This document shows positions 19,864 through 30,189 of a stretch of 64,000 nt of DNA, piece after piece; the first letter of the stretch is position 1; every line of letters starts with the position of its first letter. The DNA lies in contig CANTFK010000713.1 in assembly GCA_947646735.1 (NCBI GenBank), positions 62,001 through 126,000 of the forward strand, in the 5' to 3' direction. The notes beneath the pieces were generated by a model. That model was not told where the DNA came from. It saw only the letters and a list, made by a program, of their open reading frames with translations, and searched no databases. The position numbers and the translations under genes are program-made. Source of the DNA: Peronospora farinosa (taxonomy: Eukaryota > Oomycota > Peronosporomycetes > Peronosporales > Peronosporaceae).

Positions 19864-22182
19864 ATGCGCGGCCCAGCACCGGCTGCAACGGGCCCCGTTA
19901 TACTAACGCACAAGAAGAAAGAGAGAAAGACTTTTCAAAAGCTAGTCACCGGGAAGACGGTCACGAAATTTCCATCGCTGCCGATGGGCGCAAGATCGAC
20001 AACTTCACCAGCAACATTGGCAGAGGTAGAAGTTCAGTTGGGAGTCCGTTCGGTCGTCACGCCGGCGACTGGAAATTGCATGGCTATGGCAATAGTACAG
20101 GCGGCAGCAGACGCAACTTTGGACGGACCAGGAAACACACTGGAGCTGCTAACTGCCAGCCTTAAACGAGGCATCAAATTTTCAGGGCTGTTAGATCTAG
20201 AAGGTCAACTCGCCCATGACCATCGAGTGCAGGCGCTTGCTAATGTTAAGCGAGGATGGACCTCCATGACGAGACAAGAGTCGGCCACACAAATGCGATG
20301 GTTCCTCGAGGATTTTGCTAACAGCTCTTCCAACAGAGCAGTGGAAGTAAGTGACGACACTTGGGGGGGAAGTGACACGGTCGGCATGGCAGCTAATTTT
20401 TTGCAACGGAAAATTTATATACTGCAGCAATCAGATGGCCCGAAACAGGGGTGGCAGTGCAAAAAATTTATACCAACCACGATCACACGCAATCGACGAG
20501 TTTTAGAGACAGCTGCGGAATATACACTGTCACTGATGGATTTAATAGACGAAGTCGTGGCAGCCAAGATCGAGAATCCCGGACAACCACCCCTGCTGCT
20601 GCATTTCTGGGGACGACATTACTCGGCGCTTCTCCATACTGGTCGCACCAGACAGCTCCCAGACTTTGCGGAGGAAGTGGAATGTAAGACTCCGGTTTCG
20701 ACTGAGGACCTTCCTGCGGTAACGCACGCAAACTCGAGTAAGCCACACCTAGCGCTGAGGACGGCACCGGTGGATGCTCCGATGGAAGATCCATGGGACC
20801 CAGATTCTTGGAATGGTACACCAGACGCGGCTTGGGCCGCGTTACAGGGATGCTCGGTGCACCCCGATTTACACCACGATCTCCACGTGCTCTTTAGAAT
20901 TGACGAGCCAACGCGGTCTCGGGACCTCATTAAAGGGGTAGTAACGGCAGCGATGACAATGGCACTGCCGGCTCAGCAACAGTTTGCAGCGGTATTAAGG
21001 GGGGCGGAAGGCGAGGAGGCCGAACTCGCTCTAACTCAGCGCATGCAGATTACGAAAGAAAGGTTGAGGCTTTGGCAATGCCAGCTTCAAGCGGCGGGCC
21101 ACATGGCTCTTAACCTCGACCGTCGCTGTTTTCCTCCGGCCAGGGAAATCGCAGGTTTACTGACAAATGACAACGGTCCTCATGATATGTCGAACACAAG
21201 CCGCACCTCAGTAGGGGAGTGTCAAGCTCTGGTACAGCACCAACCTACAGTGGGTCAAGATTTCAGTTCACTGGGCGTGCACGAGGTTTTACCAGCACTC
21301 CCCACCACGCCTCCGGCGGGGGTACGAGACACTTCAGATGGTGCTCGAAAAAGAGGCCATTTAGCCTCCCCAGACGAACGGATAGTAACTGGAACTGTGG
21401 TGCGACACCAGCACAATGATGCTATTTTAAAAAAAGGACGACACGACACAATTACGTCGCAGATCACAAATGTGGACGCCTCTGAGCGCATAGATAGAGA
21501 TGATTGGGCAGCTACGTGGGAGACACTAGCTCAGGGGTGGTCACATCCCGCCCACATCCCTTTCCCGACAGCTCAAAGCTCTACGATAGAGTGGCAGAGG
21601 GTAGCCCGGCATGCATCGGACCTTTTACTGTGGCATGTCAAGCGTTTCGTCTTTCCAGGGGAGCTCTTGCAGATGTTGGACGTGTCCGTTTTTGAGCACT
21701 GGATGACAGACAGTCGATTTTCATGTTTAACGGATGGGCTTAAGACGTATCGAAAACAATTAAAGGACCAGCCTACACAAGCATGGATTGATCAATGGAT
21801 CGCTAATACGCAGCACCGCAGTCATCATACCAAGCTGGCGCCGCTAGTTGACAACGCTGATGATTGGAAATTACTTCGTGCACATAACTACGCGGGGGAC
21901 GATGTACTCAAATTATGCGATCCCCAGCGTAAAACCCGGCTCAGTCAGCACTTGTTGTGCGCGCTACTGTACGACACCGAAATAGCGGCGCTCGTCAAAG
22001 GCGCACCGACGGCTAAACGAGTGTCTGACAAACTTCGATCCCATATTCAACTAATCATCACGAACGGACGATATAAGGAAGCGTATTACAGCCCGACGAA
22101 ATCGGCTAATTGGGTTGCAATCGAGCGATTTTTCTGCTCGGGACTGACCCATACGGAGGAAGCTAGTCTTATTGAGTACTAA
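19864..22182 (+). CDS. LINE ORF2 with OTU-like cysteine protease domain
   Basis: The protein has 772 residues from ATG 19864. Residues about 60-260 look like an OTU-family cysteine protease. PATGNCMAMAIVQA gives a Gly-Asn-Cys nucleophile box (Cys72, with Thr-Gly where Asp-Gly is usual), WGGSDTVGMAANFLQRKIYI fits the middle OTU block, and LLHFWGRHYSALL supplies the catalytic His (His251). Such domains cleave ubiquitin or a polyprotein; which one cannot be told here. The remaining 500 residues are unrecognised. The end overlaps the next frame by 11 bp, and that frame has no upstream ATG, so ORF2 and ORF3 may be one polyprotein read through a +1 shift. Confidence 0.72.
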   Translation: MRGPAPAATGPVILTHKKKERKTFQKLVTGKTVTKFPSLPMGARSTTSPATLAEVEVQLGVRSVVTPATGNCMAMAIVQAAADATLDGPGNTLELLTASLKRGIKFSGLLDLEGQLAHDHRVQALANVKRGWTSMTRQESATQMRWFLEDFANSSSNRAVEVSDDTWGGSDTVGMAANFLQRKIYILQQSDGPKQGWQCKKFIPTTITRNRRVLETAAEYTLSLMDLIDEVVAAKIENPGQPPLLLHFWGRHYSALLHTGRTRQLPDFAEEVECKTPVSTEDLPAVTHANSSKPHLALRTAPVDAPMEDPWDPDSWNGTPDAAWAALQGCSVHPDLHHDLHVLFRIDEPTRSRDLIKGVVTAAMTMALPAQQQFAAVLRGAEGEEAELALTQRMQITKERLRLWQCQLQAAGHMALNLDRRCFPPAREIAGLLTNDNGPHDMSNTSRTSVGECQALVQHQPTVGQDFSSLGVHEVLPALPTTPPAGVRDTSDGARKRGHLASPDERIVTGTVVRHQHNDAILKKGRHDTITSQITNVDASERIDRDDWAATWETLAQGWSHPAHIPFPTAQSSTIEWQRVARHASDLLLWHVKRFVFPGELLQMLDVSVFEHWMTDSRFSCLTDGLKTYRKQLKDQPTQAWIDQWIANTQHRSHHTKLAPLVDNADDWKLLRAHNYAGDDVLKLCDPQRKTRLSQHLLCALLYDTEIAALVKGAPTAKRVSDKLRSHIQLIITNGRYKEAYYSPTKSANWVAIERFFCSGLTHTEEASLIEY

Positions 22183-24643
22183 GGGCTCTCTACGGATACC
22201 GCTGAAGACTACCTACTTCAAATCTGCGATCGCTAAAGCGGATGCCTATGGACGCCACGCAATACTTAACGATGCAAGCTTCTCAGAACACCCATCTCAT
22301 CCAATAGCGGATCGTCGGCTTATAACCCAAAATGTTCTCGGGTTTAAACAAGACACACGAAAACTCTGGATGGAGGCTTGGCGGAAAACTCCGATCCACC
22401 GACGTCCTATCGCGTGGTGCATTCAAGAAACCCACGTCACGACCGCGGCGGAAGTTTCTGACTTACAAATGGAGTGGAAACGTCTATGGGGAAAACATGT
22501 GGACGTCACTCAGGCCCCAATGTCGTTCTGGAGCATAGGCGCATCCAAGGCTGCGGGTGTCGCTATTTTACTCACGCCCCAGGCTGCTTCTGATGCCACT
22601 GCGTGGAATGAACATCGCTGGAATCCGCGAGCCATCGGAGTACAAATACAGGACATGACCATCCTCAATGTATACTCGCCTAACATTCGGGCTGAGCGCG
22701 AAGATTTCTTTACGGGCTTACTGGAATGGAATATGCCTGTGGGCACCACTGTTCTACTAGGAGATTTTAATAGCGTGCAAAGTCCCCAATTAGATCGACT
22801 GGGGCAACGCTCGGCCAGCAGACCGGAAAGTCCAGCATTAGAAGGACTGCTGCAGGCGACGGGGCTCAGTGATGCCCGGCTTTTAAGAGATCATGCAGAG
22901 GACGATGAGTCTGCGGATACGACGGATCATTTTACTTATTGGAACAACGAAAAGGCCAGCAGAATCGACCGGATTTACGTGCCCCATGACTGGGCGCCAC
23001 AGGTCATCTGGGTATCCTCAACACCACCTCCCCTATACTCGGACCATCAGCAAGTGGAATTACATTTACGGAACGCGCAGTCCGCTTTGAAACCTCCTAG
23101 GCGACGTCAACCTGCGTATCCCATAAAAGCTCATCAGCCAGACCGCGTTCTGGCGGATTTGTTGCGCGAAATGGATAGTGCGGCGGTTGGACGCACGCCG
23201 TCAGTGCAGTCATGGGATGCGGATATTAATGAGTGCATTAATTGCATACGGGCTGTTACTCGACGAGAACAGCAGAGGCGTAAGCGATTTATTAGCAAAA
23301 TTCGGCGGCGCAACAGACGACAATTTCTGATGCGTCGTCAGTGGATTTCTGCTAACATGGAAGAAATGCGAGAGGAGCATCTCCTCCGAATGGGCGAAAA
23401 TTTGGAGCGTTCGGCGGAGCGGTTGAAATGGTCTTACAAGCGTGTCGCCAATTGGGAACGCAACCAACTGGTAACATCGGTGCGAGCGCGACATGGGGAG
23501 GCTTTTGGGCGACACATGTCCATTGCGGATAAGTTTGCCTCTGAATGGGCACCAGTGCTCAGCTCCAGCCACCGTACCACAGCTCTTGAAGAACTACCTG
23601 CAGCTCTAAAGAATTTGGTGACGATCCCGAAGGAGCAGCAATTAACGGATCACGACAATGAACGATTATTACAGCCGATTACAGAGACTGAGGTGCTTTC
23701 AGCCATTCGAGGATTGAGTCGGCACAAAGCGGCCGGCCAGGATGGTTTAAACAACGATTTCTATAAAGATACGTCAGCGCTGCTGGTACCAGCTCTAGTC
23801 AGCATCAGCAATGAAATCCTCAATGGGGCGGATTTACCTCCCTCGTTTCTCGAGGCGCTAATAATCCCGCTGCGAAAAAAAGGAGACTCGGACGACGCGA
23901 TGGATTATCGTCCGATCTCCTTACTGCAAACCAGCTACAAGGTGTTTGCCAAGGTACTGGCAACGAGATTACAGCTATCGTTACCCCGGGCCATCAGCGA
24001 CTCCCAACAAGGCTTTGTGCGCGGGCGCAAAATGTCCAAACCAGTTATGATGATGATGGCTCAACTGTCGACTGCAATGGAGCAAGAGGAGGTGCCGACA
24101 GCACTCAGTCGGTGTATTTTGCTGCTGGATTTCAAGAAGGCTTATGATACCGTGGACCGGGACTTTCTGTACGCGACTCTACGTCAGTTCAGCTTTGACG
24201 AGCGATTCATCGACCTCATTCGACGTATTCACACCGGCACGACAGCCAGCTTCATCGTAAATGGTTGTTATTCCACACCTCTACAGGTTCGGTCAGGGAT
24301 TCGGCAAGGATGCCCGTTAGCACCTCTTCTATTTTTGCTAGCAGTTGAGGTTCTCGGCGTAGCACTTCTGCAAGACCCCAACCTTAAAGGGCTTCAAGTG
24401 CCCGGCCAGCCCGGGCAGACCCACCTTTACTCAGCATTTGTGGATGACACCACCCTATTTCTCGAGACAGCGGAGCAAATACCCCACGCGTTACATGTTG
24501 TGCGAGCATTTGGTGCTCTTGCTGGCCTACAGGTTCAACCTGCAAAGAGTCAGCTGATATTTCTGAATAGATCTGTCATGCTGGAGAGGTACGAGGGAAT
24601 GACGGTCGTCCCCGCGGGCGCAACAACTCGATATTTGGGCTAA
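22172..24643 (+). CDS. LINE ORF3, APE endonuclease and reverse transcriptase
   Basis: The frame is 823 codons. The endonuclease spans about residues 50-305, with the APE-family motifs CIQETHV, LLGDFNSV, RIDRIYV and YSDHQQVEL (catalytic Glu, Asp-Asn, Asp and Asp-His all present). Reverse transcriptase follows at about 500-790, with YRPISLLQTSYKVFAK, LLLDFKKAYDTVDR (first palm Asp), IRQGCPLAPLLF and AFVDDTTLF (second palm Asps near residue 755). It nicks target DNA and primes reverse transcription from it. The first ATG (about 22371) lies inside the endonuclease, so expression must depend on ORF2. A TAA after ATTRYLG ends the frame early; the coding sequence continues downstream in other frames. 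Confidence 0.9.
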   Translation: MSTKGSLRIPLKTTYFKSAIAKADAYGRHAILNDASFSEHPSHPIADRRLITQNVLGFKQDTRKLWMEAWRKTPIHRRPIAWCIQETHVTTAAEVSDLQMEWKRLWGKHVDVTQAPMSFWSIGASKAAGVAILLTPQAASDATAWNEHRWNPRAIGVQIQDMTILNVYSPNIRAEREDFFTGLLEWNMPVGTTVLLGDFNSVQSPQLDRLGQRSASRPESPALEGLLQATGLSDARLLRDHAEDDESADTTDHFTYWNNEKASRIDRIYVPHDWAPQVIWVSSTPPPLYSDHQQVELHLRNAQSALKPPRRRQPAYPIKAHQPDRVLADLLREMDSAAVGRTPSVQSWDADINECINCIRAVTRREQQRRKRFISKIRRRNRRQFLMRRQWISANMEEMREEHLLRMGENLERSAERLKWSYKRVANWERNQLVTSVRARHGEAFGRHMSIADKFASEWAPVLSSSHRTTALEELPAALKNLVTIPKEQQLTDHDNERLLQPITETEVLSAIRGLSRHKAAGQDGLNNDFYKDTSALLVPALVSISNEILNGADLPPSFLEALIIPLRKKGDSDDAMDYRPISLLQTSYKVFAKVLATRLQLSLPRAISDSQQGFVRGRKMSKPVMMMMAQLSTAMEQEEVPTALSRCILLLDFKKAYDTVDRDFLYATLRQFSFDERFIDLIRRIHTGTTASFIVNGCYSTPLQVRSGIRQGCPLAPLLFLLAVEVLGVALLQDPNLKGLQVPGQPGQTHLYSAFVDDTTLFLETAEQIPHALHVVRAFGALAGLQVQPAKSQLIFLNRSVMLERYEGMTVVPAGATTRYLG

Positions 24644-26782
24644 GAGGTTGGAACGGGGGAGTTAGTGAACAAGAACTGGGCCCAGCGGATCCGGAAAATT
24701 CAAAGGAGGCTTCTCACAGCGACACGAGTAGCAACGAGCGTGGAGAATCGTGTGTTAATCCTCAACTCCATCGTGCTTCCCTCATTATTATTTACCGCGA
24801 TAGTTTTTGAATTACCTCGGTGGGCGGAAAAAGAACTGCACAATCTATACAAGCAATTCCTGTGGGCGCACGCGACGACGACAGAAAGCAGTCGCCACAA
24901 GGTTAATCCTGGACTACTTGTGACGCCAAAAACAAGCGGGAGGCATCGGACTAGCGGCTGTTTCGGTAGCGGTTAAAACTCAACGCACAAAGCACGCGTT
25001 TGCTTGGCTTACTCAGAAGCCGGATAAATACTATACTGCATGGCGAATGTGGACTTTCCGGAACAATCAAGGACCGGCCGCGACAATAGTGACTCCGGCT
25101 CAGGCTAAGCTACGGGCATCGTTTAACCGGGCAGGTTCGCCAGGCCATGAGCTGAGGCAGGAGCTGGGAGAACGGCTCTCCCCAACAACAGATCAACAGG
25201 ACCAGGTGACCGCGTGGAGGCACGCCCACTCCTCGGCCTTACTTGACCGAGCCATTAGCTGGTGGGAGGGGGACGAATTGGTACTGTCGTTCATTGACCC
25301 TTTCCCCATACGGCTGCTGGGGTATGATGATATGCTGGAGGAAATTCAGCGATTCTGGGCCACTTTTAACTGGAGTGCGAACCCATGGATTCGGGACCAG
25401 GGAGGCAACATGCTGGCCAGGACTACTTATAACAGGATCGAGGACTGCACCCTCGAACAACTACACATCCGGCGTACGGGGCCAGCGAAATTCGTTTTAC
25501 GAATACCAATCCCTCAGGACCAACCCGGCCCTCATTCCAACGCAAAACTCCGTCGGTGGGCAACAGCCATCTTGCTTTCATCCCCGGACTTACCTATCGG
25601 GTCAGAGTTGCACGCGGCACCGCCACTACGCCTACGACAGGCACCGCCACTACGCCTACGACAGGCACCACCACGTCTCCGCAGTTTTCGCTGGAAGCTT
25701 CTCGGAGCAGGCCTTATCGAAGGTCACTCGACGGATATCAAGCACGGCCAAACTCGGCCTGTCACTCTGCACCAAGCTGATGATGGGTTACACTGGTTTT
25801 GTCACGGCTTCCTGCCGGAGCTCACTGTCGGTTCGCCATCGGAACGCCAGGCGGTCTGTCGTGAGATTAGAACTTGGGGTCTGGTATTCGAAGCGCACCC
25901 GCAGCTGCATCGGTTTCCTTGGTCTGTGCCGACCACAACGTCTAATCACTTCGTTACAAAGGCCTTAGGCAAGCAAGCTTTCCGGTTCCATAAAAAGGTT
26001 CTCGCTCGCCAACTTTCCGTTCTCATTGATCGACTGTTCAAATCTGCAACGACGGATGAATGGCAATGCGCAGCGCTCCGGCAAACGCCGAGGCAAGTGT
26101 GGGATCATAGTAATGGACTCACACCGTATCAAGTCTGGACCGGGTACAGGGTGGCGACCAGACAATTAAATTTGTATCACGCTACGAGGTACGAAAATAA
26201 TAGTTGCAGAAAGGCACCGGCCTGCAGCGGCATAAGGAGACCATTGGTCATCTGTTTTGGGACTGTGCCTGCGCTGCAGCGCTATGGGGCAAACTTATTG
26301 GTCACTGGACTGGGCAACAAGTTACCCGCCAAGCGACCAAACACTTTGTGGTGGCCTGTGCAAGCCGAAGGGTTCACAGCATACCCGAGCACCGTATGCA
26401 AAGTCTAGCGGACCGATTTCAGGATGACACGGATGCAGCCGAACGTGTCTGGACGCGAATTTGGCACGTCTTGGCAACGATATGTCACACACGGCTATGG
26501 GTCGACAGAAATGCCGCTGTTTACAAGGCAGTCCCGCTCCACCTTCCCAGCAGCATAGCCAGTTTTTGGGCTTCGTGCCTTTGTCAGCTCCGAGCGATCG
26601 CGAAGAGAGAGCATCAAAAAGTTGCGTCCGCCACAACGGGTGCTTTGCTATATGCATGCATCGAGTTGCTCGAGCGCGAACCTAGAGGGCCACCACTTTC
26701 AACGGTGACCAGCCATGATTTACAGTCGGGCCAACCGGCGTTGACATCCTGGCTCAGGACTTTCCAGAGATCTTGCACATAG
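24644..26782 (+). pseudogene. LINE ORF3 C-terminal region, frameshifted
   Basis: Coding sequence continues as 24665-24976 (NKNWAQRIRKIQRRLL, thumb-like), then from about 24935 in another frame (GGIGLAAVSVAVKTQ, a common LINE post-RT motif) through the frame 25047-26408. A third frame, 26204-26782, carries ETIGHLFWDCACAAALW, the His-Cys part of the LINE C-terminal zinc finger. At least two frameshifts, at about 24930 and 26205, break it. No RNase H domain is seen. Only about 36 bp separate the last stop from the target duplication. Confidence 0.75.
25612..25675 (+). repeat. 24-bp coding tandem repeat in the LINE
   Basis: Two and a half copies of a unit containing GCACCGCCACTACGCCTACG encode repeated PPLRLRQA. 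The copy number is small and it may vary between LINE copies. Confidence 0.7.
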
Positions 26783-26818
26783 TTAACACCATGTAAATAG
26801 ACGATCTGAACAACCCCC

Positions 26819-26830
26819 CATGGTATCTAG
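26819..26830. repeat. LINE target-site duplication, right copy
   Basis: CATGGTATCTAG, identical to 17358-17369. It lies 11 bp from the MTO1 stop codon (26842-26844, minus). Confidence 0.85.
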
Positions 26831-26841
26831 TGTACTTTTGC

Positions 26842-29066
26842 TTAATTGGCATTGATGGTGCGTTGACCGATCGCTCTGCGTCTCCGTTGCTTCTTTGTCA
26901 GTCCATCGTGGGGCTGACGCATAGCATATTGATACAGTAGCAATAACGTTGACGAACGGACACCGGCAATGCGACTGGCAGCATGAATTGTGGCAGGTTG
27001 AGCATGCTGCAGTTTTTCGCGCTCTTCGTTTGATATCATAGGTAGCTCCGAGTAGTCGACCCATTCGGGGATTTGCACGTGTTGCTTCTTGCGAAAAACT
27101 TTAATTTCCTGGTGCTGGGCACGTAGTTGCGTCTCATAGAGGCACTCGGTCTTCATGAGCTCTTTAACGTTGTCGGGCAACGCGTCCGCATGCTCATAGC
27201 CAGCTTTTTTCCATATACGCTCAATGTCCTGCGGAGTCACAGTGGAAAAAGCCAGAATTTGTGCAGCACTTCGCTTCACTCCGTCAAGACCCACCTTGAC
27301 ACCGTAGCGGTTCCACTCGTACGGATCGCATACAAATTCATTCAGAGCCTTGCGAGCTTTCTCCATAGCCTTCTCCTTGTGCTTGAGCTTCTCCATGCGC
27401 TCATCTGAAATGCCAGCGCCGTGTTCGAACGCCTTGCGGGTGAGTCGCAAGTCTGCATTATCTGCACGGAGTAACAGACGGAACTCTGATCGAGACGTAA
27501 ACATTCGATATGGTTCGGTAGTACCTAACGAGATTAGGTCGTCGATGAGGACACCAGTGAAAGCGTCTGCTCGGTCAAGAACGAGTGGTTTTCGTCCCAT
27601 AGCACTCAGTCCAGCGTTCATTCCTGCTACAATGCCCTGAGCTGCGGCTTCTTCGTACCCCGTGGTGCCATTAATCTGACCAGCTAGATACAATTGAGGC
27701 AATTTTTTCGTCTCCAGCGTCGGATGCAGTGATCGCGGGTCAACATAATCGTACTCGACAGAGTAACCGGCGCGTATAAGCTCCACTTTTTCAAGCCCTT
27801 TGATCGTACGCAGCAACTCGAGCTGCAACTTCTCGGGTAGTGCAGTACTTATACCATTTGGATACACAATGTGAGTGTTCAATCCCTCAGGTTCAAGCCA
27901 AAGCTGATGTCTCGAGCGATCAGCAAATCGAACAACTTTAGCATCGATCGACGGGCAGTACCGTGGTCCGACGCCCTCACCATCTCTACCACCGTCATAT
28001 TGAGGCAACATGTGCATGTTCTTACGCACAATACGATGGCTTTTCTCATTAGTGTACGTAGCGTGGCAAACCACTTGCTTGTCTGCCAGAGGCACTTGTT
28101 GGTGTTCATTTAGAAACGAAAAGGGCTTTGGCAGGTCATCACTCGGCTGGATTTCAAGTTCTGTGTAGTCGATTGTGCGTCCATCAAGTCGTGGCGGAGT
28201 ACCAGTTTTTAGTCGGCCAAGTGGGAACTCACAGCGATCCAGTGTTTGAGCAAGGCCCACAGCCGGTGGCTCAAGTCCGTCCGAATCGCGCATGTGCCGT
28301 CCTGCTGGGATCCGAATGTCGGGTCCCTGATAAATCATACCGCGGAGAAAAGTTCCCGTCGTAATAACCACTCGAGACGCCGCAATTTTGCGACCAGAAG
28401 AGGTAACAACCCCTTTCACTTGCTCCACAACTTGATCCTCATTATGACTCTGCTTCTCCAGCATAAGGTCATCCACTCCGTCCTCCACAAACCAGAGGTT
28501 TGGTAGCTCTCTGAGTGCTTTTTGCATGCTTTGCTGATATAAGTCTCGGTCCATTTGAGCTCGTGGACCTCTCACCGCCGGTCCTTTCGCTGAATTTAGC
28601 ATTCGAAACTGGATTCCAGCAGAATCGGCTACTTTTCCCATGAGACCTCCAAGAGCATCCACTTCACGCACTAAAGTGCCTTTACCTACACCTCCAATTG
28701 ATGGCTAAAGTTTCAAAACAGTATCAGTCAATATTATAGATACATGATTATAACGTTGTGAGTATCATGTCAAATTATACGTACGTTACATGACATTTCG
28801 CCAATTGTAGCTAAATTCTGAGTTACTAATGCAGTTCTGGCACCTTAATTGTATACACACAAAATGCTGTTACATGAAAATATATTGTCACAAATGAAGC
28901 TGAGACTCGTACCAGTTTTTGAGGCAGCGGCAGCAGCTTCACAGCCTGCATGGCCACCGCCAACCACAATCACATCGAAATGAGAAGGAGTGACGGCATT
29001 GCTTTGGACACGGAGCGCAGCTCGACGCACATTGGGAACGACATACAATTGTCGTCGTGCTAGCAT
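26842..29066 (-). CDS. MTO1: Mitochondrial tRNA uridine-modifying protein MTO1 (MnmG/GidA)
   Basis: The inferred CDS is complement(26842-28704 joined to 28785-28843 and 28913-29066), 691 residues. Introns of 80 and 69 bp start GTACG and end TTAG or TAAG. The 59-bp middle exon restores the conserved stretch TLVTQ-to-MSCNPSIGG of the family (here [16 protein letters not shown] then [20 protein letters not shown]). The FAD-binding GGGHAGCEA is at 36-44, and the family signatures [20 protein letters not shown] and [14 protein letters not shown] are intact. An Arg-rich N-terminus ([19 protein letters not shown]) looks like a mitochondrial presequence. With its GTPase partner (MSS1/GTPBP3) it makes the 5-carboxymethylaminomethyl-type wobble uridine in mitochondrial tRNAs. 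A LINE sits 11 bp past the stop, antisense. Confidence 0.95.
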
Positions 29067-29166
29067 GATGAGTGGCTGGAAATAGTCTGATACAAATAAG
29101 ATGTTGTGATTTGTACGGAAAAAGGTAGGACCAATTATGAGCATATTGTATTTTGTATTAGACAAG

Positions 29167-29234
29167 TTGAAGTGCTTTCAGGAGCACGAGAAACCGTTCT
29201 ACTACTCCTTCATAGAACATTCAAAGCACTTCAA
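29167..29234. repeat. Inverted repeat upstream of MTO1
   Basis: TTGAAGTGCTTT (29167-29178) and AAAGCACTTCAA (29223-29234) form a perfect 12-bp stem with a 44-nt loop. It lies about 100 bp 5' of the MTO1 start. The role is unknown. 29235-29688 holds no supported gene; short minus frames there have no recognisable motif. Confidence 0.6.
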
Positions 29235-29688
29235 CGTGTTCAAAACAACGTTTAAACAAATATTATATATTCGAAGTGGTAGGCTTAAGTCTCACTACCG
29301 AAAGCACAACAATATTTGTTTTATTGGTGTAAAACTCTTGTGAATCACTTAAAGAGTGAATTGCAATAGGCATTAGCGTTCTAATTTGTAACTTACTCAC
29401 CATAATGTACCTGGTTGGCTGAGAACGAATGCAGCGAAGGCAGAGGATGGAGGTCCTCTGTGACATTAAAATCAGGAGCCTAGACACAACGCATTTTAGG
29501 ACAACAAGAGCAACGACGCCGTGGGCATCGAATATGTTAAAGAAGAGATAATACAGATAACATCAACAGTGCTGAAGCATCGGCACAGACAAAGATGAAT
29601 AAAGTTTTGTGTTAGCTATTAATAAGAAGGTGCAATGTTATAGCTTTACTAACAGGTCGCTGCAGCTTTTATTGCGGTCATAGGAGTC

Positions 29689-29976
29689 TCAGGATCTTGC
29701 ACTAACGTAGTGTCGACCTCTTTCCAAAGCGATCTCCACTGAAACTGCCATCATCACCGCCACTGCCACAACTAGTCCAGCGCTCGTCTCGATGCCACCC
29801 CTCCACAATGCCGTCGGCTCCTCTTCGTTGTTACTTTCTTCGCCATGGCGGTGCGTGTCGCGCAAGCGATTGCTGTTCCTGGTGCCAACTGGTCTCCAGC
29901 CACTGATCCAGCAGAATGCCACAACTACGATGTTCAGGCTTAAGCCCACTGCGAGCTCCTTACTCCAGCTCTCCAT
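29689..29976 (-). CDS. Small two-helix membrane protein, hypothetical
   Basis: The protein has 95 residues from ATG 29976. It has two hydrophobic segments long enough to cross a membrane: about 11-29 (GLSLNIVVVAFCWISG) and about 64-83 (AGLVVAVAVMMAVSVEI). They are separated by a charged loop rich in Arg, His and Glu (RLRDTHRHGEESNNEEE). I do not recognise the family. The frame is open upstream to 30189, but the ATG at 29976 is preferred because an initiator-like sequence lies 28-44 bp before it, and an upstream start would place that sequence inside the coding region. It could also be a chance ORF; a spliced extension is possible. Confidence 0.55.
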   Translation of the reverse strand: MESWSKELAVGLSLNIVVVAFCWISGWRPVGTRNSNRLRDTHRHGEESNNEEEPTALWRGGIETSAGLVVAVAVMMAVSVEIALERGRHYVSARS

Positions 29977-30003
29977 AGTGTAGATAGAAGTTATCAGTCG
30001 TTT

Positions 30004-30020
30004 GCAGAGTGAAGAATGAA
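30004..30020 (-). promoter_or_regulatory. Oomycete initiator-like element
   Basis: Read on minus, TTTCATTCTTCACTCTG matches the core TCATTYYNCA of the oomycete initiator (consensus from memory) and departs from it only in the last bases. Its distance of under 50 bp from the ATG at 29976 is typical for oomycete genes with short leaders. Confidence 0.45.
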
Positions 30021-30189
30021 ACTGAAAGTGCAGCGGGAGGGCGCTGAATACAATTATACGATTCGGGTGCGATTTTTTAGGCCAATATCTTGGTACATGT
30101 AAGCGGTATCTACTGCCTGAAAGTTGAAGCACGATAAGTGATGAATGATGGTTTTGACTTAAATTAGTAAATAATGTTTTCACTTGCAA

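Larger units (their letters stand above)
17370..26818 (+). mobile_element. Full-length non-LTR retrotransposon (LINE) with three ORFs
   Basis: The element is about 9.4 kb and is bounded by a 12-bp target duplication. Order: short leader with a TATA-like site, ORF1 (zinc knuckle), ORF2 (OTU-like cysteine protease), ORF3 (APE-type endonuclease and reverse transcriptase) and a 3' end without a poly-A tract (last bases are a C run). The intact duplication suggests a fairly recent insertion, but ORF3 is broken by a stop at 24641-24643 and at least two later frameshifts. It sits antisense to MTO1 and in the same direction as the ceramide synthase. The clade is not assigned. Confidence 0.9.
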
